A stretch of 64,000 nt of DNA. It comes from Leucobacter sp. G161. Lineage in GTDB: Bacteria; Actinomycetota; Actinomycetes; Actinomycetales; Microbacteriaceae. The position numbers were made by a program, and so were the translations under genes. The stretch covers positions 62,001-126,000 of the forward strand of contig NZ_LOHP01000084.1 in assembly GCF_001482305.1 (NCBI RefSeq), written 5' to 3'. The notes under the pieces were generated by a model. It saw only the letters and a list, made by a program, of their open reading frames with translations. It had not been told where the DNA came from and searched no databases. Below, in pieces: positions 17,058 through 25,877 of the stretch (positions are counted from its first letter, which is position 1; each line of letters opens with the position of its first letter).

Positions 17058-18017
17058 CTAGTGGTGCGTGGTGGGGACGGCCCGGCGCGATTCCGCGCCT
17101 GCCGGGGCCGACGGGATCGTGGTGCCACTTGCGCCGGCCGGGGATGCTGCTCGTTGGATGCGGGTGAGGCCAAGGACGCCGGCGCAGGCGATCGCGCCGA
17201 ACCCGACGAGTCCGAGCACGAGGCCGACGGTGAGCTGTACTTCGCCAAGCACGCTAATGCCGATGACAGCAGCGGTGAGTGGGTCGATGATGGTGATCGC
17301 GGCGACGACGACCGGAGCGGGGAAACGATGGTGTGAACGCTGCAGGAGGACGTTCGCGACGACTCCGCCGGCGGCGACCGCAGCGAGCCCGAGCAGCGCG
17401 GCCGGCAGCGCGAGTGTCGCGGCGAGGCCGTCCCGCAGCACGAGCGTGACGACGACTTTGAACACGGTGGTGATGCTGCCGAAGATGAGCGCTGCTGCGA
17501 CGAGCCCGAGGAGTGATGCCCCGTCGGGGCGCCCGCCGAGACGCGGGTTCCTGGTGCTGATCGCGACGGCGACCAGTCCGAGTGCCGTTGCTGCCGCGAC
17601 AATCACGGTCACCGCGGCGAGGTCGGCGAGTGGATCCGTGCTGGGCCCGCTGGCGAGGGATCCACGCATAAGCGTGATGAAGCCGATGATGCCCACCGCG
17701 CACAGCACGATGGCTGCGGCGCCGTGCCCGCCGACTGGCGCCCGGCCTGACCAGTGCGCGACGACGGCTGAGGTCGCGAGCGCCACGATACTCACCGACT
17801 GCACCACGCTCACTGGTGCGAGGGCCAGCGCAACAAAGTTTGAGGACACGGCGGTGCCGAGCAGAAGCACCCCGGCCCACCAGCGCGGGGCCCGAAGGAA
17901 CACGCGCCAGTGTCCGTCGGCCTGGAATACCGCACGGGACTGTAGTTCGGCGCCCGCAGCGAGCAACAGCGCGCCGATGAGCGCAACCCCCAGCCCGAGG
18001 GCGAACGAGCCCGTCAC
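17058..18017 (-). CDS. DMT/EamA-like multi-pass membrane transporter
   Basis: An integral membrane protein of 319 residues with about nine hydrophobic segments, beginning FALGLGVALIGALLLAAGAE. FVALALAPVSVVQSVSIVAL in the first half and DPLTAAVIGISVLGE in the second are like the repeated halves of drug/metabolite (DMT or NIPA-like) transporters. The C-terminal 30 residues are alanine/proline-rich. The start is uncertain: GTG 18017 has no clear ribosome-binding site. It is the first gene of the operon with the glycosyltransferase, hydrolase and MmcQ-type genes. Substrate unknown. Confidence 0.65.
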   Translation of the reverse strand: MTGSFALGLGVALIGALLLAAGAELQSRAVFQADGHWRVFLRAPRWWAGVLLLGTAVSSNFVALALAPVSVVQSVSIVALATSAVVAHWSGRAPVGGHGAAAIVLCAVGIIGFITLMRGSLASGPSTDPLADLAAVTVIVAAATALGLVAVAISTRNPRLGGRPDGASLLGLVAAALIFGSITTVFKVVVTLVLRDGLAATLALPAALLGLAAVAAGGVVANVLLQRSHHRFPAPVVVAAITIIDPLTAAVIGISVLGEVQLTVGLVLGLVGFGAIACAGVLGLTRIQRAASPAGASGTTIPSAPAGAESRRAVPTTHH

Positions 18018-18172
18018 CGTGAGGCGCCAGGTCGAGCATGGCTCGCTGGGTGTGCGCGTGGGGGTCGCCGCGCGGGACCGGAACGAGTCTCGCTCTGGTG
18101 GCGGATCGGCTCGGCGGAGCGATGCTGAGGTGTCATACCATTCACGCTAGATTTGCGGCGAACGCACCGACA

Positions 18173-18186
18173 CCACCCGCGGGTGG
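18173..18186. promoter_or_regulatory. Palindromic operator candidate 1
   Basis: CCACCCGCGGGTGG, a perfect 14-bp palindrome, one of two near-identical copies upstream of the histidine kinase gene. Confidence 0.5.
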
Positions 18187-18241
18187 AATCCCGGATGGCG
18201 CATCGCTGCGGCCGATCGGCGGCGTGCATACGCTGTTGCTT

Positions 18242-18255
18242 CCACCCATGGGTGG
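18242..18255. promoter_or_regulatory. Palindromic operator candidate 2
   Basis: CCACCCATGGGTGG, a perfect palindrome with the same arms as copy 1, centred 69 bp from it. A TAGTCT -10 candidate for the histidine kinase lies at 18279-18284, so this site sits near its -35 region, where an activating response regulator could bind. Confidence 0.5.
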
Positions 18256-18346
18256 TGGATGCGGGCGTGGCGAACGCCTAGTCTCGAAGTAAACGGGCAC
18301 GCGGCGCACCGCCGGAGCGTGCGCAGGAGCTATTCCGAAGGACCCA

Positions 18347-19567
18347 GTGACGTCGAGGATCATCCACGCTGAGCCGCTCATGCGGCGATCGAAGGTGCCC
18401 GCCTGGTTCGCTGCGCGGCCGCGGGTGCTCGACGTCGTGGTGATCCTCATCGCATCGGTCCCGCAGATTGTCGCGCTCACAGTGCAGGACGTGCCGCACG
18501 AGTGGCTCGGCCAGCTCTGCGTCGCGGGCGGCGCGGTCGCGCTGTGGTGGCGGCGCAGCCACCCGCTCGCCGTGCTGCTCATCGTCGCCGCGCTCGCAGG
18601 GTTCAATCCGCTGTACAGTGGCCTCCCAAACGCCGGAAACTTTGAGGTGATGTTCGCCGCGTACGCGCTCGCAGTGCATACTCGGCTGCGCACTACGGTG
18701 CTCGGCTACCTCGCCAGCGCCCTCACCATTCCGGTCGCGGGCGCGCTGGCTGCGAGCGTAGGCGTCCGCGACGGGGCACTGCTCCTCGGCCTGCAACCGA
18801 TGGCGCTTGTCGCCCTGGCAATCGGAGTGGCGGTGCGCGCGAGCAACTCACGGCGCGAAGCGGTCGAGGAGCTCGCTGCCCTGCGAGAGGAGCGCGCTGT
18901 CTCCGCGGAACGTGCGCGGATCACCGCGGAGATGCACGACGTCGTCGCGCACTCGGCGACGGTGATGATCGCGCTCGCGGGTGGCGCGCGAGCCGGGTGG
19001 GAGAAACACCCCGAGCGAGCCCGGGCCGCGCTGGAACAACTGGGCACCGTCGGCGCGCAAGCGCTCGAAGACATGCAACGCACCCTCCGCGTGCTGCGAG
19101 AAGGGGACGCGGTGCTCGACGCGGGCCTCGCGCACTCCGGCCACAACATCCCGCCCTTCGACGAACTCGTGCGCGTGTTCGCGGCGGCAGGCCTCAACGT
19201 CGAGCTGCGCGCCCCCGACGCACTGCCCGACGATCCCGCCCTCCGCACCACCCTCTACCGGATCGTGCAGGAGTCGCTCACAAACGCCCTCAGGCACGGC
19301 GCCGGCGTCACTCGGGCAACGGTTGACGTGACCTGGCTCGACGGCGCAGTGACCGTCTCCGTGACCGACGACGGCGACACCACCGGACCGAGCAGCGGCG
19401 CAGCCCAGCCTGGCTTCGGGCTGCTCGCCATGCGGGAGCGGACCGCAGCATTCGGTGGCACCCTCGATGCGGGACCGCTCGCGCAGGAACCCGGCGGCCC
19501 ACCCACGCGCGGGTGGCGCACCCGCGCAACGATCCCCATCGCGACACGGGGAGGCCGCAGTGGCTAG
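18347..19567 (+). CDS. Two-component sensor histidine kinase (HisKA_3 type)
   Basis: About 407 residues. The N-terminal half has about five membrane segments and little periplasmic sequence, so it probably senses the membrane or a ligand within it. A coiled linker (SRREAVEELAALREERAVSA) leads to the phosphorylation helix RITAEMHDVVAHSATVM, with the histidine in MHDVVAH. The ATPase domain has IVQESLTNALRHG (N box) and FGLLAMRERTAAFGG (G box). This is the NarL-partner kinase class. GTG 18347 has GAAGGA upstream. It overlaps the response regulator gene by 8 nt. Confidence 0.9.
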   Translation: MTSRIIHAEPLMRRSKVPAWFAARPRVLDVVVILIASVPQIVALTVQDVPHEWLGQLCVAGGAVALWWRRSHPLAVLLIVAALAGFNPLYSGLPNAGNFEVMFAAYALAVHTRLRTTVLGYLASALTIPVAGALAASVGVRDGALLLGLQPMALVALAIGVAVRASNSRREAVEELAALREERAVSAERARITAEMHDVVAHSATVMIALAGGARAGWEKHPERARAALEQLGTVGAQALEDMQRTLRVLREGDAVLDAGLAHSGHNIPPFDELVRVFAAAGLNVELRAPDALPDDPALRTTLYRIVQESLTNALRHGAGVTRATVDVTWLDGAVTVSVTDDGDTTGPSSGAAQPGFGLLAMRERTAAFGGTLDAGPLAQEPGGPPTRGWRTRATIPIATRGGRSG

Positions 19568-20252
19568 CCAGAGCAGACCGGTGCGCGTCGTCGTCGCCGA
19601 CGACCAGCGCTACGCAAGGTCGGGTGTTGCGCTCATTCTCGACTCGGATGACGGCATCGAAGTCGTCGCCGAAGCTGACAGCGGTGAGACCGCAGTTGCC
19701 GTCGTCGCCGAGGAACGGCCGGACATCGTGCTCATGGACGTGCGGATGCCGGGCATGGGCGGCATCGCAGCAACCAAGCTCATCACCGAACGGTATCCGG
19801 GCACCCGCGTGATCGTGTTCACCACGTTCGACCTCGACGAGTACGCCTTCGGGGGGCTCCAAGCAGGGGCAAGCGCGTTTCTCCTGAAGAGCGCAACCCC
19901 CGAGGCGCTCGTCGGCGCAGTGAAAACCGTCGCCGCTGGCGCCGCTGTCGTCGAACCCCGCGTCACTTCCCGGCTCATCGAGCACTACCTCACCTCGCGC
20001 ACCGCACCCGACCGCATGGGCGCCGCCGGCACAGGAGGAGCTCGGCAGCTCGACGAGTTGAGCCCGCGAGAACGCGACATCTTCGTCGCCATCGTGCAGG
20101 GCAGCACCAATTCCGAGATCGCGGCCGAACTCCACCTCGCGCAGTCCACCGTGAAGTCCCACATCAACTCGATCTTCGCAAAGCTGCACCTGCGAGACCG
20201 AGTCCAAGCGGTGATCCTCGGCCACGAGCTCGGGCTGCACCCACGCAGATAG
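19560..20252 (+). CDS. NarL/FixJ-type response regulator
   Basis: About 230 residues. The receiver domain has the acidic pair in VVADDQRYARSG, the phosphorylated aspartate in DIVLMDVRMPGMGG, the threonine in VIVFTTF and the lysine in FLLKSATP. The C-terminal LuxR-type DNA-binding domain is LSPRERDIFVAIVQGSTNSE, then IAAELHLAQSTVKSHINSIF. GTG 19560 lies inside the kinase 3' end with GGGAGG just before it, so the two are translated together. The two palindromes upstream of the operon are candidates for its own binding sites. Confidence 0.9.
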   Translation: MASQSRPVRVVVADDQRYARSGVALILDSDDGIEVVAEADSGETAVAVVAEERPDIVLMDVRMPGMGGIAATKLITERYPGTRVIVFTTFDLDEYAFGGLQAGASAFLLKSATPEALVGAVKTVAAGAAVVEPRVTSRLIEHYLTSRTAPDRMGAAGTGGARQLDELSPRERDIFVAIVQGSTNSEIAAELHLAQSTVKSHINSIFAKLHLRDRVQAVILGHELGLHPRR

Positions 20253-20292
20253 TCCGCCGCCGCGCACGGGCAGACCCTTTGCCGCGGCACGT

Positions 20293-20298
20293 TAGGCT
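20293..20298 (+). promoter_or_regulatory. -10 box of leaderless promoter for the TetR fusion gene
   Basis: TAGGCT ends 6 nt before ATG 20305. Confidence 0.45.
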
Positions 20299-20304
20299 GG
20301 CAGC

Positions 20305-21708
20305 ATGACATCGGTAGCGCGCGGCCGCCCCCTCGCGTCGTCACGGGAAACCCTCGCAGACGCGGCGAGTGAGCTCTTCCTCGAACAGGGATACGACGCG
20401 ACCACGGTTGTCGACATCACCAAACGCGCGGGGGTCAGCCGATCCTCCTTCTTTAACTACTTCGACGGCAAAGCGGCGACGATCTGGTACGCGCTCGACG
20501 AGCACCTTGACAGATTCTGTGGGCCCGAAGCCGATCACGACGCGTTCTCGGTCGCTGCGCTCGCCGCAGCCCTCGGGGATGCTCCGCCGCACACCCTCGC
20601 GCTCGCGATCACGAACGCCGAGGTCATGGGGGTCGCCGAGGAGCTCACCACTGGTCGGGCACTGCGCCAGTCGGCGCTCGGGGCGGCGCTCGCTGCGGAT
20701 CTGTGTCGGCGGGACCGGAGCCGTGCGATGTTCCTCTGCGAGATCGCCGGGGCGGCACAGGCGGCTGCGGTGTTCGCCGCGATCTGGCGCTGGGCCGCAC
20801 TCGGGGCGGGGACCCACAGGGCCGACGCGGAGATCACCGCCGCGCTGGCTGCGGTCCCCGAGGCACCCCGTGCGGGCGGCAGCGCGTTGCGCGTTGCTGT
20901 GATTGGTGCCGGCGCCATCGGCAGCCGTGTCATTGAGCAGCTCGCGACCGGCAGGGTTGCCGGGACGGTTCTCGCGGGAGTGGTCACGAGACGCCCTGAC
21001 GCACTCAGCGAAACGGTCGGGGCCCTCGCAACGGGGATCACCGACTTCGGTGACGATCTGGCCGGAGCGATCGCCGCGAGTGATCTCGTTGTCGAGTGCG
21101 CGGGGATCGGCGCGGCACGTGAGTTCGGGACCCAGGTCATCGCAGCCGGGCGAGACCTGCTGCTCGTATCGATTGGTGCGCTTGCGGACGAGGCGACGCG
21201 TGCGGCGCTCGTTGAGGGGCCCGGCGTGCTGCGGCTCGCGAGCGGCGCGATCGGCGGGCTCGACATCCTCGCCTCGGCGGCGCGACCGGGAGGCATTCCC
21301 GGCGGTATCGCACGCGCGAGCATCACCTCCACGAAGGAAGCGACATCGCTCGTGCAACCGTGGATGGGGGAACAGGAGGCATCCCGGCTCCGCTCCACGA
21401 CCGAGGCATTTACGCTGTTCGAGGGATCTGTCGCTGAAGCTGTCGAGCTCTACCCGGGGTCGTTGAACGTCGCCTGCGCGCTCGCGCACGCGACCGCGCT
21501 GTGGGATGAGGTGCGGGTGCAGCTGGTGGCGGATCCCGGTGCGGATCGCACGATCCACGAGATCAGTGCGAGTGGCTCGGCAGGCGACTATCGGTTTGTG
21601 ATGACGAACGCCGTATCCGAGGCAAACCCGACCTCGAGCGCGGTCGTCGCAGAATCAGTGCTGCGCGGGATCGGTGAAATCGCGCGACCGAACCGTTCGT
21701 TCGCGTAG
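20305..21708 (+). CDS. TetR regulator fused to an L-aspartate dehydrogenase-like enzyme
   Basis: A 467-residue two-part protein. Residues about 8-60 are a TetR helix-turn-helix domain (ASELFLEQGYDATTVVDITK, then RAGVSRSSFFNYFDGKAATI), followed by a helical ligand domain to about 185. From about 195 a Rossmann domain begins (LRVAVIGAGAIGSRVIEQLA), and the C-terminal part matches aspartate dehydrogenase: SGAIGGLDILASAARPG, SLNVACALAHATALW, IHEISASG and ANPTSSAVVAESVLRGI. Aspartate dehydrogenase oxidises L-aspartate to iminoaspartate with NAD(P), which can feed NAD synthesis. Reading is continuous with no stop or restart signal at the junction. A leaderless promoter precedes it. I know of no standard protein with this architecture. 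Confidence 0.85.
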   Translation: MTSVARGRPLASSRETLADAASELFLEQGYDATTVVDITKRAGVSRSSFFNYFDGKAATIWYALDEHLDRFCGPEADHDAFSVAALAAALGDAPPHTLALAITNAEVMGVAEELTTGRALRQSALGAALAADLCRRDRSRAMFLCEIAGAAQAAAVFAAIWRWAALGAGTHRADAEITAALAAVPEAPRAGGSALRVAVIGAGAIGSRVIEQLATGRVAGTVLAGVVTRRPDALSETVGALATGITDFGDDLAGAIAASDLVVECAGIGAAREFGTQVIAAGRDLLLVSIGALADEATRAALVEGPGVLRLASGAIGGLDILASAARPGGIPGGIARASITSTKEATSLVQPWMGEQEASRLRSTTEAFTLFEGSVAEAVELYPGSLNVACALAHATALWDEVRVQLVADPGADRTIHEISASGSAGDYRFVMTNAVSEANPTSSAVVAESVLRGIGEIARPNRSFA

Positions 21709-21775
21709 CCGCGGCTGCTCGGCGGAGGCGCTCGTGAGTGCGAGGCAGCCGCGCGCCCGGACGACGTGGGAGCAC

Positions 21776-21781
21776 TACACT
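21776..21781 (+). promoter_or_regulatory. -10 box of leaderless promoter for YczE-like gene
   Basis: TACACT lies 6 nt before GTG 21788. Confidence 0.4.
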
Positions 21782-21787
21782 GGATCG

Positions 21788-22480
21788 GTGAGGAAACAGC
21801 GACCCCCGAAAAAGCTCGATCGTCTGCCGCGTCGAGCGCTGCAGCTCACGATCGGACTCGCCCTGTTCGGTCTCGGAGTCTCGCTGATTTTGCACTCGAA
21901 CCTGGGCGCCGCGTCCTGGGATGTGCTCACCCAAGGGTTGAGCCATCACCTCCCACTGAGCTTCGGCACCATCACGATCATCATGAGTGGGCTCGTACTA
22001 CTGTGCTGGATTCCGCTCCGCCAGCGGGTCGGCATCGGCACCGTGGCGAACGCGGTGCTTATTGGTGTCTTCGCTGATGTTGGGCTCGCGCTGTTTGTCA
22101 CGCCCGAGGCATTCTGGGCACGGGTGCTCATGATGCTGCTCGGCGTGCTTCTTGTCGGACTCGCAAGCGGGATCTACATCGGGGCCGGCTTCGGCTCGGG
22201 GCCGCGCGACGGCCTGATGATCGGCCTGCACGAGGTCACTGGGCTGCCCATTTGGGTCGTGCGCACCGCCCTTGAGGTGCTCGTTGTGGTCGCCGGCTGG
22301 TTCCTCGGCGGCACGGTGGGCATCGGAACGCTCGCCTTCGCGGTGTTCATCGGGCCGCTGTGCCAGATCTTCTTGCCGATGTTTGAGATTCGCGATGCCG
22401 CACCCGCGGTGGCAGCCGTTCCGGCAGTCGAATCGGCTGACGATGCTGCCACAGAGCCGGAGCCGGCGCCGAGCGTCTAA
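21788..22480 (+). CDS. YczE/YitT-like membrane protein
   Basis: About 230 residues with five or six membrane segments. LFGLGVSLILHSNLGAASWD near the N-terminus, the central FGTITIIMSGLVLL and GSGPRDGLMIGLHEVTGLPI match the YczE/YyaS family of bacterial integral membrane proteins, whose function is unclear. GTG 21788 is preferred because TACACT lies 6 nt upstream. The last 35 residues are acidic and alanine/proline-rich. A 19-bp segment containing the stop codon is tandemly repeated just after it. Confidence 0.7.
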   Translation: MRKQRPPKKLDRLPRRALQLTIGLALFGLGVSLILHSNLGAASWDVLTQGLSHHLPLSFGTITIIMSGLVLLCWIPLRQRVGIGTVANAVLIGVFADVGLALFVTPEAFWARVLMMLLGVLLVGLASGIYIGAGFGSGPRDGLMIGLHEVTGLPIWVVRTALEVLVVVAGWFLGGTVGIGTLAFAVFIGPLCQIFLPMFEIRDAAPAVAAVPAVESADDAATEPEPAPSV

Positions 22481-22503
22481 CCCGACGCCGAGCGTCTCAC
22501 CCG
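22466..22503 (+). repeat. 19-bp tandem repeat across the YczE-like stop codon
   Basis: Two copies of a unit like CGCCGAGCGTCTAACCCG, the second differing at two positions, one of which changes the stop TAA to TCA. The unit is a duplication of the gene's last codons. Confidence 0.7.
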
Positions 22504-22525
22504 GCGCTGGCTCGGCAGCGACCAC

Positions 22526-24577
22526 CTAGATGGTGGCTGCCAGACGGGTCCCCTGGTCGATGGCGCGCTTCGCGTCAAGCTCACCGGCGACGTCTGCGCC
22601 ACCGATGAGGTGCGTCGTCACGCCGAGACCGATCAATTCATCGGCGAGGTCGCGGCGGGACTCCTGCCCAGCACACACCACGATCGAGTCCACCTGGAGC
22701 ACCTGGGCCTGGCCGTCGACTGAGATGTGCAGGCCCGCGTCATCGATGCGATCGTATTCGACGCCGCCGATCATCTGTACGCCTCGGCGGGCGAGCTCGG
22801 TGCGGTGGATCCAGCCCGTCGTCTTGCCGAGACCCTTGCCCAGCTTGCCGTCCTTGCGCTGCAGCATGAAGAGTTCGCGAGGCGGGGCGAGCTGGGCCGG
22901 TGTGGTGAGTCCACCAGCGTGCTCGTACGCTGGGTCGACGCCCCAGTGCGCGAGAAACTCGCCAGTGGTGGCCGGATCTCCGTTGCGCCCCGGGGAATCC
23001 TCAGGCTCGGTGAGAAATTCTGCCGTGTCGAACCCGATGCCTCCCGCGCCGATGACGGCGACCCTCTTCCCGACGGTTGCGCCGTCACGGAGCACATCGA
23101 GGTAGCCAACGACCGAGGGATGATCGATGCCTGGGATAGCGGGTGTTCGCGGGGTGACACCCGTGGCGATGATGACCTCGTCAAAGCCCTCGCTCGCGAT
23201 CGTGGCTGCAGTCGCCTCGTCGCCGAGACGCAGCTGCACCCCGGTCTCCGCGAGCCTGACGCCGAAGTAGCGCAGGGTCTCGCGGAACTCGCTCTTGCCA
23301 GGAACTCGCATGGCAACGTTGAGTTGGCCGCCAATATGGTCGGCAGTGTCAAAGAGTGTGACGTCGTGGCCGCGTTCGCCTGCGGTGACGGAGAATGCGA
23401 GCCCTGCGGGGCCAGCTCCGACCACTGCGAGCCGTTTGGGAGTGTGCGTAGCAGTGATGATGAGTTCGGTTTCGTGCCCCGCGCGGGGGTTCACCAGGCA
23501 GGAAGTGAGCTTTCCCGAGAACGTGTGGTCGAGGCACGCCTGATTGCAGGCGATGCACGTGTTGATGCGTTCGGGAGTGCCCGACGCGGACTTCGAGATG
23601 AACTCTGCGTCGGCGAGGAAGGGCCGCGCGAGCGAGACCATGTCGGCATCGCCCGCTTCGAGAATGTGCTCGGCGGCCTCGGGCGTATTGATGCGGTTGG
23701 TCGCGATGAGCGGCAGCGAGACCTTGTCGCGGAGCTCGCGCGTCACCCAAGCAAAGGCCCCCCGCGGCACCGACGCGGCGATGGTGGGAATGCGTGCCTC
23801 GTGCCAGCCGATCCCCGTATTGATGACGGTGGCGCCTGCGGCCTCGACACGCTGGGCGAGTTCCACGACCTCCTCGAGCGTCGATCCGCCTGGCACGAGA
23901 TCGAGCATGGAGAGCCGGTAGATGATGATGAACTCGGCCCCGACAGCCTCGCGCACGCGGCGGACAATCTCGACAGGCAGCCGCAGCCGACCGTCGAGAT
24001 CTCCGCCCCAACGGTCAGCCCGTTGGTTGGTCTCGAGAGCGATGAACTCGTTGATGAGGTAGCCCTCCGATCCCATGATCTCGACGCCGTCGTAGCCGAC
24101 CGACTGGGCGAGTTGGGCCGCGCGCACGAAGTCTGTGATGGTGCGTTCGATGTCTGCGTCGCTGAGCTCGCGCGGGGTGAGCGGTGAGATGGGTGCGCGT
24201 ACGGGGCTTGGCGCGACGAGATCGGGTTGCGCACCGTAGCGGCCCGCGTGAAGTAACTGGAGCGCAATTCTGCCGCCCTCGCCGTGCACTGCATCAGTCA
24301 CCAGTCGGTGCGGTGCGGCATCCTCACTGCTCGCCATCGTCGCGCCGCCGACAGAGAGCCGGCCCTCCTCATTCGGCGAGATGCCGCCGGTCACGATGAG
24401 CGCCACACCGCCGGCGGCGCGCTCACGGTAGAAGGCGGCGAGGCGGTCGAAGCCCCCGGGGAGCTCTTCGAGCCCGAGATGCATAGACCCCATGATCGCC
24501 CGGTTAGGCAGTGTCACACCCGTGTGCGGGAGGGTGATCGGCGTGAAGAGATGGGGGTACGAAGTCGTCGTTGACAT
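22526..24577 (-). CDS. fadH: NADPH-dependent 2,4-dienoyl-CoA reductase (FadH-type)
   Basis: Probably reduces 2,4-dienoyl-CoA in beta-oxidation of unsaturated fatty acids. About 683 residues. Residues about 8-340 form an old-yellow-enzyme-type FMN barrel (LFTPITLPHTGVTLPNRAIM, LQLLHAGRYG, GSEGYLINEF). Four cysteines bind an Fe-S cluster (CIACNQACLDH, TSCLVNPRAG). Then come FAD (LAVVGAGPAGLAFSV) and NAD(P) (VAVIGAGGIGFDTAEFL) domains. ATG 24577 has AGAGAGG upstream. Trimethylamine dehydrogenase-like proteins share this layout, so the exact substrate is inferred. Confidence 0.85.
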   Translation of the reverse strand: MSTTTSYPHLFTPITLPHTGVTLPNRAIMGSMHLGLEELPGGFDRLAAFYRERAAGGVALIVTGGISPNEEGRLSVGGATMASSEDAAPHRLVTDAVHGEGGRIALQLLHAGRYGAQPDLVAPSPVRAPISPLTPRELSDADIERTITDFVRAAQLAQSVGYDGVEIMGSEGYLINEFIALETNQRADRWGGDLDGRLRLPVEIVRRVREAVGAEFIIIYRLSMLDLVPGGSTLEEVVELAQRVEAAGATVINTGIGWHEARIPTIAASVPRGAFAWVTRELRDKVSLPLIATNRINTPEAAEHILEAGDADMVSLARPFLADAEFISKSASGTPERINTCIACNQACLDHTFSGKLTSCLVNPRAGHETELIITATHTPKRLAVVGAGPAGLAFSVTAGERGHDVTLFDTADHIGGQLNVAMRVPGKSEFRETLRYFGVRLAETGVQLRLGDEATAATIASEGFDEVIIATGVTPRTPAIPGIDHPSVVGYLDVLRDGATVGKRVAVIGAGGIGFDTAEFLTEPEDSPGRNGDPATTGEFLAHWGVDPAYEHAGGLTTPAQLAPPRELFMLQRKDGKLGKGLGKTTGWIHRTELARRGVQMIGGVEYDRIDDAGLHISVDGQAQVLQVDSIVVCAGQESRRDLADELIGLGVTTHLIGGADVAGELDAKRAIDQGTRLAATI

Positions 24578-24665
24578 GAAAGCCTCTCTGCAGAATGTCA
24601 CCCGAATCTAGCGGGGCCGCGCACCGAAGTCGAACACGTAGGCCCGTTCCCACAACCCTGGAGGC

Positions 24666-25772
24666 TCACTCCTGAGCGGAGGCAGTTGGGAAACTCCCAT
24701 GTTCAATCACGCGTTTGGCGAGGCGCGCAACCTCGTGATGCGGATCCAGCGTGAGCGCCTCCTCGATTTGGCGGCGCGCGACCGATTCGAGGCCACGCAC
24801 CCACCACGCCAGTGCGCTCAGCGCAATCAGCGCGGGCTTGGACGCACGGGATGCGAGCGGCACGAGAAATGCGAGATGCTCGGATGCGGCGCGCAGCCCG
24901 GCCATCACGGCGTGCTGGGTCTGCCGCGCAGGCATTGTCGCGTGCCGTGTGCCGGCAGGAAGCGCCTCCGTCAATGCCTCACGCGTTTCCATCCGGGGAG
25001 CGCTGACGCTCGCTCCCCGCGCGAGCTCATCGAAGGTGGCAGCCCAGCCGGCATCGGTGCGAAGCGCTCCCAAGAGCCTGGCGGTCTCGGTCGGGGTGAG
25101 TGGTTCAGGGGTGAAGAGCCGAGTGATCTCGGCGCGCGACGTCGCGCGGTCGCTCCGCTCGGGCGCTGCAGCAATCGCGGTGAACGCCTGGGCAACCGCT
25201 TCCCGTTCCGCAGCCGGCACACGCCGGAAGACTCCGAGCTCTGTGAGTGCCGGAGGTGCGCTCGGCGCTGCAGCCGAGCTAGCTGCAATCTCGGAGAGCG
25301 GCCGCCCACGTCTCGGCGCCAGCGGATCAAGGTAGCTCACCCAGCCGTCTGGAGCGAGGCAGCAGAGCTCCCGAGGCGCTGCATGAGCGCGCTGCAGCCG
25401 GGCGAACAGGAGCGTCGCGAGTGCCTGCCAGGGTGGCCCGCCTGCCTCCTCGAAACTCAGGGAACTCGAGATCGCGATGGCCGGGGCGGAGGGGCCATGG
25501 AGGGTGCGGGCTCTGCCCAGGAGTAGCTCGAGATCGTCGAGATAGTCGCTGAGTGCTGCAGGGTCTTCGGTGTCCGGCAGATCCACCCGGAGGGCGCTGT
25601 GCGCTTGGGCCCCTGTGAATAGGACGAGGAACAGGCTGTCAGGCGCGGTGAACCCGACGAGGCGGGGGAGCGCAGCCAGAAAGTCCGCGGTCGAGGTGCA
25701 GCGAATGCGTTCAGGTGCAGCGGTGGCGCTGGCGGTGGACGTGGGGTCGGGGAGCGTGTGAGAACTGGTCAT
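24666..25772 (-). CDS. DUF4192-family protein
   Basis: About 368 residues. The N-terminal LAALPRLVGFTAPDSLFLVL is the signature of the actinobacterial DUF4192 family, followed by RVDLPDTED and a C-terminal helical part with ALSALAWWVRGLESVARRQI and ALTLDPHHEVARLA. Function unknown. It is cytoplasmic (no signal peptide or membrane helix). Start at ATG 25772 is plausible but not backed by a strong ribosome-binding site. Confidence 0.75.
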   Translation of the reverse strand: MTSSHTLPDPTSTASATAAPERIRCTSTADFLAALPRLVGFTAPDSLFLVLFTGAQAHSALRVDLPDTEDPAALSDYLDDLELLLGRARTLHGPSAPAIAISSSLSFEEAGGPPWQALATLLFARLQRAHAAPRELCCLAPDGWVSYLDPLAPRRGRPLSEIAASSAAAPSAPPALTELGVFRRVPAAEREAVAQAFTAIAAAPERSDRATSRAEITRLFTPEPLTPTETARLLGALRTDAGWAATFDELARGASVSAPRMETREALTEALPAGTRHATMPARQTQHAVMAGLRAASEHLAFLVPLASRASKPALIALSALAWWVRGLESVARRQIEEALTLDPHHEVARLAKRVIEHGSFPTASAQE

Positions 25773-25877
25773 GAGACCAGCGTGCGTGCTGGGCAGCCCA
25801 AAGCCTGCCCTATCCACAGGCGACCGATCACCCGCGACCCGCAGACCCCTGTGTGGGGAACAGCAGGGGCCTGCTGG

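Noticed and set aside
18014-18346. A small gene between the DMT transporter and the kinase
   Set aside because: Possible frames are arginine/proline-rich and cross the two palindromes and promoter; no ribosome-binding site or conserved look.
19498-19515. A third copy of the CCACCC/GGGTGG palindrome at the end of the kinase gene
   Set aside because: The arms are separated by six bases rather than two and it lies in coding sequence, so it does not match the two upstream sites.
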